In this document: one piece after another, positions 8,580 to 20,756 of the stretch | Layout of the letters: each line of letters opens with the position of its first letter | How positions within the stretch are numbered: the stretch's first letter is position 1 | Assembly: GCA_021234155.1 (NCBI GenBank) | Contig: JAJEKV010000231.1 | Span: 432,001 to 496,000, forward strand | DNA length: 64,000 bases | Direction: 5' to 3' | Source of the DNA: Isoetes taiwanensis | Lineage: Eukaryota; Streptophyta; Lycopodiopsida; Isoetales; Isoetaceae | Made by a program: the position numbers and the translations under genes | The notes under the pieces: generated by a model | Told to the model about the DNA's origin: nothing | The model's input: only the letters and a program-made list of their open reading frames with translations | Databases searched by the model: none

Positions 8580-10418
8580 TTTTCAGGTGAGGATGTCCAA
8601 TGGGGGTTTTCCAAGTTGGCTAATAGAAAAGCAGCAGATTCCACGGGCTTAATTGCAGAGCTTTTGACGTGGGCAGGACCTAAGGTGGTAGAGGGAATAA
8701 CACTAATGTTTAAGGCAGCAGTCAAAGAAGGCTTTCCACCATCATGGTAGTATAATCGAGTGGTTCCCATATATAAGGCGGGGGATAGAAATGATCCTAA
8801 CAACTACAGAATGATTATGGTCAGCAACCTGTTTGCCAAGTTATATGCTACAATTGTTGGACATAAAATTAGTATGTGGGCAGAGAAGCATGATGTCAGA
8901 GCTAAGGGACAAGCAGGTTTTAGGCCGCTGAAATCCACGGTGGATCACCTTGTCACCTTTCGGGCTATGATAGATGCTGTCAAAGGGACACGAAAACCTC
9001 TGTTGCTGCATTCGTAGACTGTACTAAGGCATTTGATAGTATGTAGAGGGAATCTTTGGAATAGCATGGAGCACATCAATGTACCGAAAGAATACAGGGA
9101 TGCTGTAAGACTATTGTATGAAAAAGTGTTGATTAAATTATCTACTCCATTTGTTGAGGAATGTGACGAGGTGGTGGTCAGTAATATTGGGGTTAAGCAG
9201 GGGTGCCCTATGTCGCCAACCCTCTTTGGCATATTTATTGATGAGTTGGAAGGGTGGATAAATAATTATGGAGGGGAGGGAACCCCTCTAGCCGGATATG
9301 TTATTCTCTTGCTTTTGTATGCAGACGATATTGTATTGATTTCTAGAAGCAAGGCAGAAATGCAGAAGCACTTGGACGCTCTAGCTTCTTTTTGTGATGC
9401 TAGGGGCTTGCGGGTAAACTTGAGCAAAACGAGTGTGGTAATTTTTGGAACCACTTTGGATAAGAATTATGAATTTTTTTATAAGGACGACCCAGTGGAG
9501 ATATCTACATCATACAAATATTTGGGGATTATCATAGATAAGAATTTTAGATGGAATCAAGCAGTGGAGCAGAGAGTAAACGGTGGGCTTAAAGCCTTTT
9601 TTGCGATGCAGAGAAAATGTGTTAAGGCAGATATTTGGAAGTTTAATTTGAAGAGAATGCTATATAAGACACTAGCGCAAGCAGTTGTGCTTTACGGTTG
9701 TGAGATACGGGGGCCAGGCTTATCGTTAGAGTTATGGCAGAAAATTGAAAAGGTGCAAAAGAAATTTCTACGGACCGAGCTTGGGGTGAAAATGCAGACC
9801 CCTTATGAGATGATGCTGGTTGAATGTGGTATGTTGCCACTGGAGGGTGAGGCTATATACCAGTTTTTAACTTACTTGTGCAAAGTAGGGGGTTTGAAGG
9901 AAGATAGTCTTCCTCGTCTGGCTATTAAATTTGATCGAGGTTGGTATGCAGATGGTGTTGTGTGGCTAAAGAGATGGGGGCTCCCCATCGAGGGCCTTGT
10001 ACAGAATAAGGATCGAATTAGGGAATGGGTTACAGAGACAATAACCAAATGGATCTGGTCTAGACCTAGAACAAAGATGTCGCACTACAGAGAGAAGATG
10101 AACCCTACCCTGCGGGACATGAGTTATCTCAATGACAATATTTCTATCAAGAAAAGGCATGTTATTTATAGAATGAGGCTGAGTGGACATCATCTAAACG
10201 TGGAAGTGGGGAGATGGACAGGAATAGCAGGGGAACATAGACTCTGCAGAGCATGTGGGGCAAACGAGGTTGAGGATGAAGAACATGTGATTCTAAAACG
10301 TCTGACATACCAATCACTAAGGGACAGGTTCGAGATTGGAGTTACAAATCTTATTTCCTTTTTCAGTTTACCTGCCACTCGGGTTGCCAGTTTCTTAATT
10401 GATATCTTTTGCAATTGA
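8580..10418 (+). pseudogene. LINE 1 reverse transcriptase and C-terminal Cys/His domain
   Basis: RT blocks in order: AADSTGLIAELL at about 8,630, NRVVPIYKAGDRNDPNNYR at about 8,755, KGQAGFRP at about 8,905, IGVKQGCPMSPTLFGIFIDEL at about 9,187, and the catalytic YADDIVLIS at about 9,318. The last 461-codon frame (9,033-10,418) is long and well preserved, with the thumb region and a C-terminal CRACGANEVEDEEHVIL block like the Cys/His motif of other LINEs here. A TAG at 8,748 and a frame break near 9,018 (the FVDCTKAFD block is split) disable it. It is the best preserved RT in the window. Confidence 0.92.
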
Positions 10419-10550
10419 GGAGGCGGGCAAAAAATATCTAGAGATATTCTTGAGGAGGAAGAGGAGAAGCGAGCTTGATGGTGAGCCTCGATTGTGAGGT
10501 TTCATCACAAGAAGATGTTTTTGATTTTGAAAATGTTTTTCTAAACATCT

Positions 10551-10735
<185 letters not shown>

Positions 10736-10823
10736 TAGAGGGGCTGAGGGGGACATATGACATAGGAGGGCTTGGGCCTGTCTTTGGGGCTGATTTGCAG
10801 CGAGCTATGGCGTATACGGATTC

Positions 10824-11525
10824 TTGGGAGGAGAGATGCTAATGGGTCAATTGCTTACGGTGATGATGAAGCTACTAGAATCCATGGAGCAGTCGGGGAA
10901 AGGAAGCAGAGAGGCAAGGAAGGAGGCGGCAGCCCATCAGGCACAAATGCTTAAGCTTTTGCAAGGTATGAATGAGTCTTTGTGTTCTTTAAAGAGTGAA
11001 AATGTAGAGCTAAAGCAGCAGCTAGCAAGCGCTCGAGAGACAAAGCAGGTCATGGATCAAAATTTGAGACTTGAATAGGGGCTCAAATGATGGTTTTCAA
11101 GGAGCAATTGATGCTTTGAATGAGAAAATGGAGCACTTGGCTGATATGCATGAAAGGGAATGAAGGCTAATAATTTCAGGATTGCTGGCCTACAGAAAAA
11201 AGGAGAATGAGGACACTGTGTTTGCTGTTCATACCTTCCTTGCGAAAAGAATGCAAATCCAAGCAGGTGCATATTTTGGAGGCATATCGAATTGGCAAGA
11301 AAGGTGAGGGGACACATAACATTTCTGGTCAAATGTGCAAGCAAAGAAGCTAAAGCGAGAGTGATCGTAAACGGTCGGCGCTTTTTAAGGGCCAATTTAT
11401 CTGGATTAACGATGATTTAACCGGGGATGCAATTTCAGCAGAGGAAAGAAGACATTGTGAAAATGAAGGAGGCTAGGGCAGTGGGAAGGCGTGCTTACTT
11501 GGAGAGGAGGAAAAGCGGTGATAGA
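10824..11525 (+). pseudogene. LINE 2 ORF1 (coiled coil, RRM-like), broken
   Basis: 10,824-11,078 encodes a Glu/Lys/Leu-rich coiled-coil (KLLESMEQ, LLQGMNESLCSLKSENVELK). After a stop at about 11,077 further frames read IISGLLAYRKKENEDTVFAV and HITFLVKCASKEAKARVIVNGRRF, matching the RRM-like plus C-terminal-domain layout of L1 ORF1 proteins, which bind RNA. The last frame ends in a basic tract (RRAYLERRKSGDRRC). At least three breaks. Confidence 0.65.
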
Positions 11526-11539
11526 AGATGCATAGGAAA

Positions 11540-12370
11540 TAGCGGCGCCAGGTTAGTATGTTGGAATATAAATACCTTAAAACATAGCAAAGTATGCACT
11601 ATGGTAGATCCGTTAGATGATGTAGATGTAATTTTTTCTTGGAAACATGTGAGCATGAAGAGAAAGGTCTCGGATATTTTGGATTCACAATTCGCATTGG
11701 TATGGAATAATAAAGGGTGGAATCTTAAGGGTTCGGAGGGATTGCATGTTATGCTAGGAATGAAATTGCCCATGCGGTTTGTGTGTTGGAATAGAAAGCA
11801 TCAAAGACAAAGACATTTGGATTGAGCTATCGGGTAGAATTGGTAAGATCGTGGTAGGGTGTTATTTTCCACCAAGAGAGTCGATCTATATATATAACAA
11901 AGGGGATTTGGATAAAGATGACCCATTTTTCATCGGAGCAGGGGATATACTAACACCGAGCATGACCGGGGAAGTAGTATTGTTAGGGGATTTTAATGGA
12001 ATGACGGGGAAACCAACAAGCGGCTATGGTTAGTCCGGATGGAGAAACAGAGTGGTTGGAGATGATGGATAATGACGAACTAAAAAATCAGGCTGGAACA
12101 GGTTATCGGATGATGGTGTGAAATGGCCAACACCAGGGCGTCATGTCTTTGTATTTGTGCAAATGGCTTTGAGATGGTAATCTTTAATGCGCTAGATACC
12201 CGAGGATCGTGCAAAAGCGTACTGCGCGAAATGCCGGTGTAGTAGATTATGTCATTGCCAAACCCTCTTTTTGCCGAGCGGCTTGTTGGTATGTCAATTG
12301 GAGATGAAAATGAAAATTAGGATCATGTGCCCATCTCTATAAAGATTAAGGTGCAATGGAGCTGTAAGGG
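11540..12370 (+). pseudogene. LINE 2 endonuclease, broken
   Basis: ARLVCWNINTLKHSKV at about 11,548 is the first endonuclease block (catalytic Asn), followed by LDDVDVIFSWKHV in place of the usual Leu-x-Glu-Thr block, and VVLLGDFNGMTGKP at about 11,972 (GDFN block). The last block is only faintly visible near 12,310-12,330 (DHVPISIKIK). The Glu of the second block appears lost. Frame changes at about 11,780 and 12,035. Confidence 0.7.
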
Positions 12371-12458
12371 TGAAGTCATACATAAAAGCAAGCGAATATA
12401 TTTGAAATCGACAAAGCGGATAAATATGGTGATATATGTGAAAAGAAAGTGACTTCTA

Positions 12459-14640
12459 TTGTATGGCGACACATTACAAGGAAAAAGTGATGCATTGTCC
12501 AGAGATTTTGTTGCAATCGCGGATAGTTGCTTTGTATCATATCGTCAAAGGATGGGGCTGCCTTGCAATAGCTGGTTCGATGCGATTGCAAGCATCGAGA
12601 GGGCAAAATTTAGAGGCGTGAAGGGGCGGAGGAAAGCATGTGAGCGAAGGATATACATTAGGCTGATTAAAAATAAAAAGAAGGCATACCTATACAAGAA
12701 ACATAAAAAAATGATGGAGGAATTGCTGGTAGATCCGAAGAAGTTTTGGAGAAGACTTAAACACATGAAATATAGAACGGATGGATTACATGTAGAGGCA
12801 CTTATGGCACATGTACGTAAGCTGTATAATGTTCCTGAGGCAAAAGCTATGATGGAAGCAAATGAAGACACATATACTATATCAGATACACTTGCTTTCA
12901 CTCTAGCTGATGTGCAAGATGGGCTTAAAAGGCTTGCCAATGGCAAAGCTGCAGACGCTTGTGGTCTTATGGCTGAAATGCTTAAATGGGCAGGAGAAGA
13001 AGTAGCAATTAAAATTTGGTAGATATGTTTAATATGGCACCGAGATGGCTTTCCAACATCTGGCGGTGAATAGGGTGGTACCGCTACATAAATCAGGGGA
13101 AGTATCCAATCCGAGTAACTACCGCACTATTATGGTTGGCAGTCTATATGCAAAATTATTCGCTTCTATCCTTGGCGCAAGATAAGTGCTTGGGCAGAGG
13201 ATAACAATGCTAGAGCCATTGGACAAGCGGGCTTTAGACCCAAAAAGTCCACAATTGACCACTTGGTTACTCTTCGTGCTATGATGGACTCAGTAGTCGG
13301 CAAGAAGAAACCACTGTATGCTACTTTTGTAGACTTTAGCAAAGCTTTCGACATGGTTAATAGGCGGAATTTGTGGCAGAGAATGGTAGACCTGAACATC
13401 CCGATTGAGCTCAGTCATGCGGTAGGTGTGCTTTATGGCAAGGTTCTAGTGCAGCTGTCATTCCCCTTTGTGGAGTTATGTGATGAGATGGTAGAAAGCA
13501 ATATGGGAGTAAAGCAAGGATGTCCCCTGTCACCTACTCTTTTCGGCTTATTCATAGACCAACTTGAAGGGTGGGTACGAGCACATGGGGAGATGGTACC
13601 GCTCGAGAGAGTATGTATTCATGCTTCTATTATATCTTTGATGATGTAGTATTGCTGTCCGGGAGCATACAAGGGATGCAAAAGCATTTGGATGTGCTTG
13701 AAGCATTTTTTGCGAGGATAAGGGCATGCGGGTGAATCTAGATAAGACCAAAGGCAAGTGGTGGTGTTTGGGGCAAAAAAGCGGAACATGTTCGATTCTA
13801 CTATCGGGGATAGGCAAGTGGAAGTGGTAGAGAATTACAAATATTTGGGCCTAACCGTAGATAAGAGTCCTAATTGGAATCAAGCGGTGGAACATAGGGT
13901 GAATCTTGGGTCTAAAAGCGTTGTATGCTATGCAAAGGAAGTGTGTGAATGCGAGAGATATGGAATTTTGAGATGAAGCGTATGCTCTACAAGGTGCTTG
14001 TCCAGACGGTTGTGCTATATGGTGTGAAGTTCGGGGACCAGGCCTTGCTAATGATAGGCGGCAAAAAGTGGAAAAGATCTGAAGAAAAATTTTTTCATAC
14101 GGAGTTGGGCACAAAGATGCAAACACCATATGACATGATGCTAGTTGAAAGTGGAATGATGCCACTTTCGAAGAAATTTGAGGCTCTTTGCGACTCATCC
14201 TCTTTGCGCTATATGTGCAAAGTCCTATATGATATGCCGAATAATAGCTTGCCTAGACTTGCTTTAGAGGAAACCGAAGTAAGGCTGGTGTGCGGATATA
14301 GGCAGATGGCTTATGAAATGGGGGATGAACATCTGAGGATTTGGAGATGCACAAAGAGGACATTAGTGGTTGGGTTCGAGATAGTTTCTTGAGTAAGTCA
14401 TGGGGCGTGCCAGGTGTGAAGAAAGAGTATTATAAGGCTCACATAAATCCATCTCTGCAAGAAGCACGGTATCTTAGGGAACCCATATCGGTGAAACTTA
14501 GGCATGCAATCGCTTAAGAATACGGTTGAGCTCACACCGACTTGGTGTGGAGATCCGGGGAGATGGGCGGACATTGCGCATGATCTTAGACATTGTCACT
14601 ATGTGATGCAGGAGTAGTAGAAGATGAGGCCCATGTCCCG
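12459..14640 (+). pseudogene. LINE 2 reverse transcriptase, broken
   Basis: 12,459-13,022 carries the linker (KKFWRRLKHMKYR) and the LANGKAADACGLMAEML block. 13,263-13,649 carries the ATFVDFSKAFDMV block and GVKQGCPLSPTLFGLFIDQLEGW. The catalytic box is displaced to another frame near 13,640 and reads FDDVVLLSG, with Tyr-Ala replaced. 13,758-14,392 holds the thumb region (NYKYLGLTVDKSPNWNQAV) and the C-terminus. Cys/His remnants occur around 14,560-14,640. Frames change at least five times. Confidence 0.85.
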
Positions 14641-14877
14641 CTTTTTGTCAGCTTATTAGGATATCCGGGTCAAGCATGGGGTGGGGTGCTATTTCGCTTG
14701 TTGATTTCTTTTCGACAAAGTGGGCTCATGCATTGGAGGTTGTATTATGGACATTCTTAACCATAGAGAGGTCCTGATGAAGCAACAAAGGGTGACGGAG
14801 ATTGAGGTAGAGGAGCCCAGTGTGTTGTTCTCTGAGGACGCACTGGATGACTTATTTTACAATTTTGAGTGCAATGT

Positions 14878-14927
14878 AATCGTCTCATAGACCTGGCGGT
14901 CTCGAAGACGTAATAATAAATTTCATT

Positions 14928-14933
<6 letters not shown>
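14878..14933 (+). repeat. LINE 2 3'-terminal hairpin motif
   Basis: CATAGACCTGGCGGTCTCGA: AGACC and GGTCT pair around TGGC, followed by GACGTAATAATAAA and a (CT)n tail. Same design as the end of LINE 1. Confidence 0.78.

Positions 14934-14988
<55 letters not shown>
14934..14988. repeat. (CT)n microsatellite, LINE 2 tail
   Basis: About 55 bp of CT dinucleotides directly after the LINE 2 3' end. Confidence 0.97.
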
Positions 14989-14991
<3 letters not shown>

Positions 14992-15193
14992 CATCATGCA
15001 GAAGGAGGCAGACTGCCTCGATCCATGGGGATCTCCCCGGATGAAACAAACTCATGTACCTAGAGTACTAGTGTATACTATAAAGAGCACAAGTTTACTG
15101 ATCTTATAATGATCAGTCTTAATCCAAAATTGTAGGGCCATTAAGCAAGGAGGCCAAACTACTGTTTGAAAACTGAAGGAAATTGTTGACAAA

Positions 15194-15555
15194 TTAAGAG
15201 ATATCCACAAGATCCTGGATAGTAAGATCATCCACTTTTGAGTTCCCGAAGATCCTGAGTAGCTTGTCAAATTTCTTGGCACTGAAATGTATATAGTCCA
15301 TCAACAACATGACATGGGCTTCCCTTTTCTACTGCCACTTGTGAAAGAGATTAAGAAAAACCTGCTTCAATCCATTAAATCTCCATATATTGGGCTGGTT
15401 CAGCAAGCTTTGTATAGCCATGGCATGGATCATTTCTTGTTTTAGGCTGATCAGGGTGTCTGCCAGTTCAGATCTTGATATCCTAGGGTCATCAAAATCG
15501 TATTCTTTAAATAATCTGATTGGAGCCCCCAGCTTGACTAGTCTCTTCTGATGAG
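15194..15555 (-). pseudogene. Exon-like fragment of an unrecognised plant gene
   Basis: On the minus strand a splice acceptor (CTTCACAG) at 15,556 opens a frame reading HQKRLVKLGAPIRLFKEYDF, then FDDPRISRSELADTLISLKQ and LLNQPNIWRFNGLKQVF, to a TAG at 15,329-15,331. Beyond that stop the same frame keeps protein-like composition (KREAHVMLLMDYIHFSAK, KFDKLLRIFGNSKVDDLT) until a TAA at 15,194, suggesting either that TAG is a CAG-to-TAG mutation or that the exon truly ends there. I do not recognise the family. It may be the last exon of the gene whose other exons lie at 19,032-20,756, but that link is unproven. Confidence 0.5.
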
Positions 15556-16525
15556 CTGTGAAGGACACCACCAAAATCAGTTAGAGCAGTGGTAAAAAAA
15601 TGAAAACAACCATTAAACTTCCCAATCCTATCCCAAGCTTTATCATATTTCTTTCCCTTGAGCAGCCTGTGAGATATACATATCATGTCATATACATGAT
15701 GTGTATATGACTTTTGCATTCCTGGGGTAACCAAAAAACTAGGGGAATGCTTATAAGATATAATGGATAGTGTGGTACGCACAGACACAGTGGTGCTGCT
15801 TACACACATTCATTGGTTTCAATTGCTAGTTATCTTTTATTCAACAATATTTAGCAGCATTGAACTTCAAGAGATATGCAACACAAAGAGATATACTGCA
15901 TGATCCAATAATAATGTAGATTAGCATCTTGGATCAGAACCAATGACGGATAGGGTGGAAATTGTAATGAAAACCTCCTTCATGCACTTGATACAAGATG
16001 ATGACAATTTTGGTAGTTCTGCTTGGTTAAATCTTGCTTGTTTTATCATAACATTCAATAATCAAAAGAAAAAAACTCAAGAATCAAGATTTTGAAGTAT
16101 TTTGCTTTGTAGTATCAGATTTTCTGTCCATAGCCATGATATATCTGTCCATTTTTGTCATAACTGACAGAAAATGTAAAGCAGGGCTTGCCTGCCGCTT
16201 CAAGTACAACTGTTCCGTTTATTTTTTGCTTTGATGTGATGATCTCCTCACGGTTCTAGGTCAGCCAGAACAGAGCAGAGCGTTTCAATAAACTGAAAAA
16301 CTTAATCACATTTCTGGAAAAGAAAATCATAGCAGAATGTGGGATAGAAGTAGCAGAATGAACCCTAGGTGGACTTTACGTTAGACAAAACATGGTACTA
16401 GCTAGATTAAAACCTAACTGGTTGGCAAGGCTAGTTTCATGAGAATAGATTTGTGTAATAGATTTTGGACAATGCAATAGTTCTCAATCATCAAATCTCA
16501 TCTTATAACAACCTGTAACTTACCG
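15556..16525. other. AT-rich non-coding stretch (possible intron)
   Basis: No convincing coding region, RNA gene or element edge. It lies between the minus-strand exon at 15,555 and a retrocopy insertion, so intronic sequence is the simplest reading. Confidence 0.35.
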
Positions 16526-16535
16526 CAACTTCTAG

Positions 16536-17818
16536 TTTTTTTTTTTTTTGAAGGAACGAAGTTTTATATTAATCATATAGGAAGTATTACATCATAAAGG
16601 ATCCCACATGGATCAAATCATAATTAAGCACAACAACTAGAATGTTTCATCACACTAGAAAGATTACTACAGGAGTAACTCAACGTCTTCATCTTTCTTG
16701 TGCAGAAACTTATTAACAGCTCCCAAAGCCTGATATGTATGAAGCACCATAATCCGTCCACCAAGTAGCTAGATATTGTAATGATGATACTTGAGATAAG
16801 CCATTAAGGCACCCTAAATTCTCAAACCAAATAATAGAACCACATAGATTCTCCTGAAATATTGAGAAAAGGCAAGAAAACTTGTATATCTGTATAGCAG
16901 TAGCAAAATGGAAAGAGGTTCTTGGCATAGTAGTACCAAAAACAATCAAGCATCACCACTTGAAAGATTCGCCCAGGCATAGCAATGCCTAAGCAGGAAC
17001 CGAGTGCTAAATAAACATAGGGTTCTTGGCATAGCAGTATCAGAATCAATCAAGCATCAGCACTTGAAAGATCCGCTCAGGCATAGCAGTACCTGAGCAA
17101 GAACCAAGTATTTAGGATCATCTCACCAATGCTGCCATGCTTCCAGTTATCTCTGCAATTTCTGACCATTTACCAACGAATCCGTAGTACTCCACATAAT
17201 TTTACTAATCAGTGTGAGCCTTTACTATCATCCAAATACATTATCCAAACCTTTCTACTAGAAAGAAAGAGTGGAAGGAAAGGGAAAATTTCTATTGTAA
17301 GGAAGACTTGGAGAAAGATAGCACTGCCGAAATCTAAAAACTGTCACCATAAGCTAACATTCCAAAATCTTGCTCCACCTTATAGACATCTACGTCTTTT
17401 CGGTGTGTCTTTTGCTCAATAAGATAGAAACAACCATAAAATATAAAGAAAGATCCTTCAGGAAACCTTCAAGAAAAGATCTTTCAAGAAATAGAGTACC
17501 TCTGTCTTTATCTCTTAGAACCAGATCATAATGCTTCATAGGAAGCAGAAGAGTAGAATTAACCACGTTAGTGGCTTACCCAGAATCGTTAGCATACCGC
17601 CCTGGTGCTCCTACAAAAAAATTGTTTTGCTATAAATCTTTCAAATCCACGAACAGAGATTAGAGTTTCCCTTCTAGCAACGGAAATCAGAGTTAGGAAG
17701 ACAAGAAGTTAGCAGCAGTTCCGATGGAGAGAGGGGGGGCGGCCCCTGTCTCACGTCATTGCCCTAGCCGCTGCTGCCTGCGCCAAGAACCCATTTTTCA
17801 TTCCCATACCTTTGTCAT
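16536..17818 (-). mobile_element. Polyadenylated retrocopy 1 with target-site duplication
   Basis: A 1,283-bp insert flanked by CAACTTCTAG at 16,526-16,535 and 17,819-17,828. A run of 14 T at its low end is a poly(A) tail on the minus strand, preceded by CGTTCCTTC. These are hallmarks of L1-type target-primed insertion of a transcript. It holds no long ORF and no RT. Its 5' end (17,818) is GC-richer. It may be a non-autonomous LINE or a processed non-coding transcript. The last three bases before the tail (TTC) are shared with retrocopy 2 and the L1 at 51,463. Confidence 0.82.
16918..17105. repeat. Tandem duplication inside retrocopy 1
   Basis: Two diverged copies of about 110 bp, each with GGTTCTTGGCATAG, AATCAAGCATCA and CACTTGAAAGAT words. 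It suggests a duplicated segment in the source transcript. Confidence 0.7.
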
Positions 17819-17828
17819 CAACTTCTAG

Positions 17829-19031
17829 TATGATAGGGGTATGATATGTGTCACCTAATTATTTTCATCTAAATATTCTCTAGCAACGAACTTGAGGAGC
17901 ATGGATTACAAATAATTTGGAGTAGGCACAAAAAGAGAGAATATAGAACATTTACACAAGCAGAGCAACTAGAGCTATGGAAGATTAGAAAGAGCGCCCA
18001 CCCACATGCATGAATTCCATTTTTCCCAACCCAAGAGCATCTTCTACTCTGGCCAACATATCAGCAAACGGATACATGCAAGCCAAGGCATATATAAGTT
18101 CAAAAAATGTGAGATGAGATTTGTGATACGAGAATATTAAATATTGTGTGGCGACTATTTATCATTTCATCTCTTTATATGTATGGCGTGAGATAGAGAC
18201 AAGGTAGGAGCTTCAAAGCATCCATCCATCGAGAATCTTGCATTTAATCCAACCCATCTTATCCGATCCTTCATTTTTTAATTTTTGAGTTTATTTCTTG
18301 TGCAAGTATCTTTCAATGTCTTCAAGCAAGTTCCCTCGGCAAAGATAAGCTCCTGAAAAGGACTCTAACAGTTGAAACTTCGATGGCCTTCCATTGCAGA
18401 AGACAACATCTCATTTTCAGTTTACTGCTGTCAAAGGCAGGCACAAGCAGTTGAACACCACTTCTTTATTTTAGTTGTCACCGTTGCCACAGGCAGACTA
18501 TAATTCTCCTCAAAATCAATTAAGACTACTAATCGTTTGATGCAATTTCAAAATGAAAATACAATAAATGTATTACCTGGTCAAGAGATATCAAATTTGT
18601 CATGCAAACCAACCTTGTGCACCCATAATGAACTTGGAGCTACATCCGCATTTCTTCAGTCACCAAGGACACTAAGTCATCAAGCCTGATAAAAGGTAAA
18701 TTTCCTTCTCTTCAGACCTTGCATTGAGAAACAGACATTTGCATTTCATAGCAAGTACCTCCGTGGTCTCAGGTGCTTTTCTGCTAGCAAAGCAGTCAAA
18801 TAGTTCTGCAAAACGAAGTCTTCATCTACCAGGTTTTTGTCAATATATTAGCATCACACTTTCCACAACAAGAAGCATAGCAATCCTTTGGTTCGTTCTC
18901 AATTGTTGAATGTAAATATGCATGGTTTATCTACTCACTTGTTATAATGAATTTATCCTTCAATGCAAATTGTTGTATCATGTTTTAACAGATGTTTTAG
19001 AAAAATTTGAACTCAGCCTTTTGTAAATTAC
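17829..19031. other. Non-coding stretch
   Basis: No coding region or element with defined ends recognised. It could be intronic to the minus-strand gene seen at 19,032-20,756. Confidence 0.35.
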
Positions 19032-19228
19032 CAGTAGAACTTCACAATTATTGGGATGGGGTGATTTATCAACACCTTGAATTGCTTCAAAACCCACAGA
19101 TGCATTGAAGTTCTCTTCAGCATGGGGTGATTGTGATGAACTTGCCATCAACGAAAAGTTGGATTGAGATGGCATTACGCTTCCAAGCTTCTTAGCATTT
19201 TCAGATGTCAATACTGCCACAATGGGGC
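19032..19228 (-). CDS. Internal exon of an unrecognised plant gene
   Basis: Bounded on the minus strand by acceptor CTCTCAG (19,229-19,235) and donor GTAATTTAC (from 19,031). The frame reads PIVAVLTSENAKKLGSVMPS, then QSNFSLMASSSQSPHAEEN and GFEAIQGVDKSPHPNNCEVL with no stop. It joins in phase to the exon at 19,312-19,364, giving KNKG-PIVAVLT across the junction, which supports both calls. Family not recognised; Ser-rich middle. Confidence 0.55.
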
Positions 19229-19311
19229 CTGAGAGAACATACCACTATTTACAACTGTCTATCAGCAAATGCAAGAAGACCAATTTTGAGATGTCTGGAT
19301 TGCAATGTTAC

Positions 19312-19364
19312 CTTTATTTTTAATTCCAAAACGTACATTTCCACCAGCTCCATTGCCAAGGATT
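19312..19364 (-). CDS. Internal 53-bp exon of the same unrecognised gene
   Basis: Acceptor GTAATCAG precedes 19,364 and donor GTAACATTG follows 19,312. The reading frame is ILGNGAGGNVRFGIKNK, and its last base completes a Gly codon with the next exon. Glycine-rich loop-like peptide; no family recognised. Confidence 0.5.
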
Positions 19365-19891
19365 CTGATTACAAAAGCATCAACAAACAATCAGAATCTG
19401 GGCATCAACTATTATTTTCTTCAACAATATGGAAGCCAATAAAAATTCCAGACTAAATGCAGCTTTAACACATAAAACCACAGACACAGTGCACCATAGC
19501 AAATTTCCTCGGGCAAAGCCATACAACAGAGATCTATTTAATCACTGGCTCAATAAGATGTTTGCCTATCTCGTTCCTGTATGCCCAAACAATAACTTTT
19601 ATACGAATAAAAATAATAATTTTAGCATTAAACTTAACCAGATATTACAAAAAAAAGAATACAATTGGCATCCACACCAAAGTGCAAATCATATAGATGG
19701 TTTCAAATCCTGATATTTTGCTTCAAAAATACACTTCAACTTTCAATTGATCTGACAAATCATAGTAAATTTCAAGCTGGCCAATATTTCCAGATTTAGA
19801 TTAAAAGACATAATAAGAGGACTAAAATGCTGTCATTGCCTCAGAATTACAATGGGCATTCAAAGTATTAGAAAAGAAAAAGGGTAGCTAC

Positions 19892-20057
19892 CAAAAAGTG
19901 GAATGGACAATGTTGAAAATACAGGTATTCCTCCACCATCACCATTGTCCCCTTCGAGCTTTTGATGCCTTGAAAATTCAATCAGTGGCCCTTCTAAACT
20001 TGTTCTATCCACTCGCATTGACTTCAGTGATTCGATAAGCTTTGACATGATGCCCAC
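19892..20057 (-). CDS. Exon (possibly 5' coding) of an unrecognised gene
   Basis: Acceptor-like GTGATAG before 20,057 and donor GTAGCTACC after 19,892. An ATG at 20,048 opens MSKLIESLKSMRVDRTSLEG, then PLIEFSRHQKLEGDNGDGGG and IPVFSTLSIPLF without stops. Its donor phase does not match the 53-bp exon directly, so at least one exon between is unseen, or the boundary differs. Confidence 0.45.
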
Positions 20058-20402
20058 CTATCACGCCGATCTTTAATAACAATAACAAAGTCCATATGCT
20101 TCCTCCTGGGATGGGAACTATTTGCTCTACCAAAAGTGCAGCAAGTGTGGCTCTTATGTAATACACGCACAATCTAATAAGACACAAAAGTGCAACAAGT
20201 GTAAACAAAAGTGCAACAAGTTTTGATTGCACTTGTCATTTGTTGTATATGTTTGCATTGAGCCAATGTCTAAAAGTAAATGATTCCTGAAGGTTATAGG
20301 AAAGGATTCAGAGATGTACAATAGAATCCTACATAATAGATCATGGAGAGTATGTAAGTACTCTTTGTACATGGACGTATAATTGTACAGTTTCAGTAAC
20401 AA

Positions 20403-20595
20403 CAATAACAATAACCTGCAAGAACAGAATCTAATAGAAGAATTTAGACATTTATATTGTAGGCCTTTCACAAGCCATGACAAAATGATATTACAGTAAT
20501 AACAATGATAATAACCTGCAAGAACAGAATCTAATAGAAGAGTTCAGACATTAATATTGTAGGCCTTTCACAAGCCATGACAAAATGATATTGCA
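20403..20595. repeat. Tandem duplication of about 97 bp
   Basis: Two near-identical copies (from AATAACCTGCAAGAACAGAA to ACAAAATGATATTRCAG), starting at about 20,411 and 20,509. The right copy covers the end of the exon-like ORF at 20,535-20,756, so an exon edge was duplicated. Confidence 0.85.
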
Positions 20596-20756
20596 GTTGC
20601 ATGCTGGAGTGAAAACGAAACTGCACTTCCTTTGACTTGGTACCACTTCCTTTGATTATTTTTAAAGACAACTGCATAGGATCTGCACAATCGAACTTCT
20701 TTCTCCTGCTTCGTTCATTAAACCCAACTTCTTTAATGGGATGCAACAGGGATTTT
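20535..20756 (-). CDS. Exon-like ORF of an unrecognised gene
   Basis: Minus-strand acceptor CCCTGCAG at 20,757-20,764. The frame reads KSLLHPIKEVGFNERSRRKK, then FDCADPMQLSLKIIKGSGTK and EVQFRFHSSMQLQYHFVMAC until a TAG at about 20,535. The donor is not clear. Its end overlaps a tandem duplication (20,403-20,595). Probably upstream coding sequence of the exons at 19-20 kb. Family not recognised. Confidence 0.4.
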
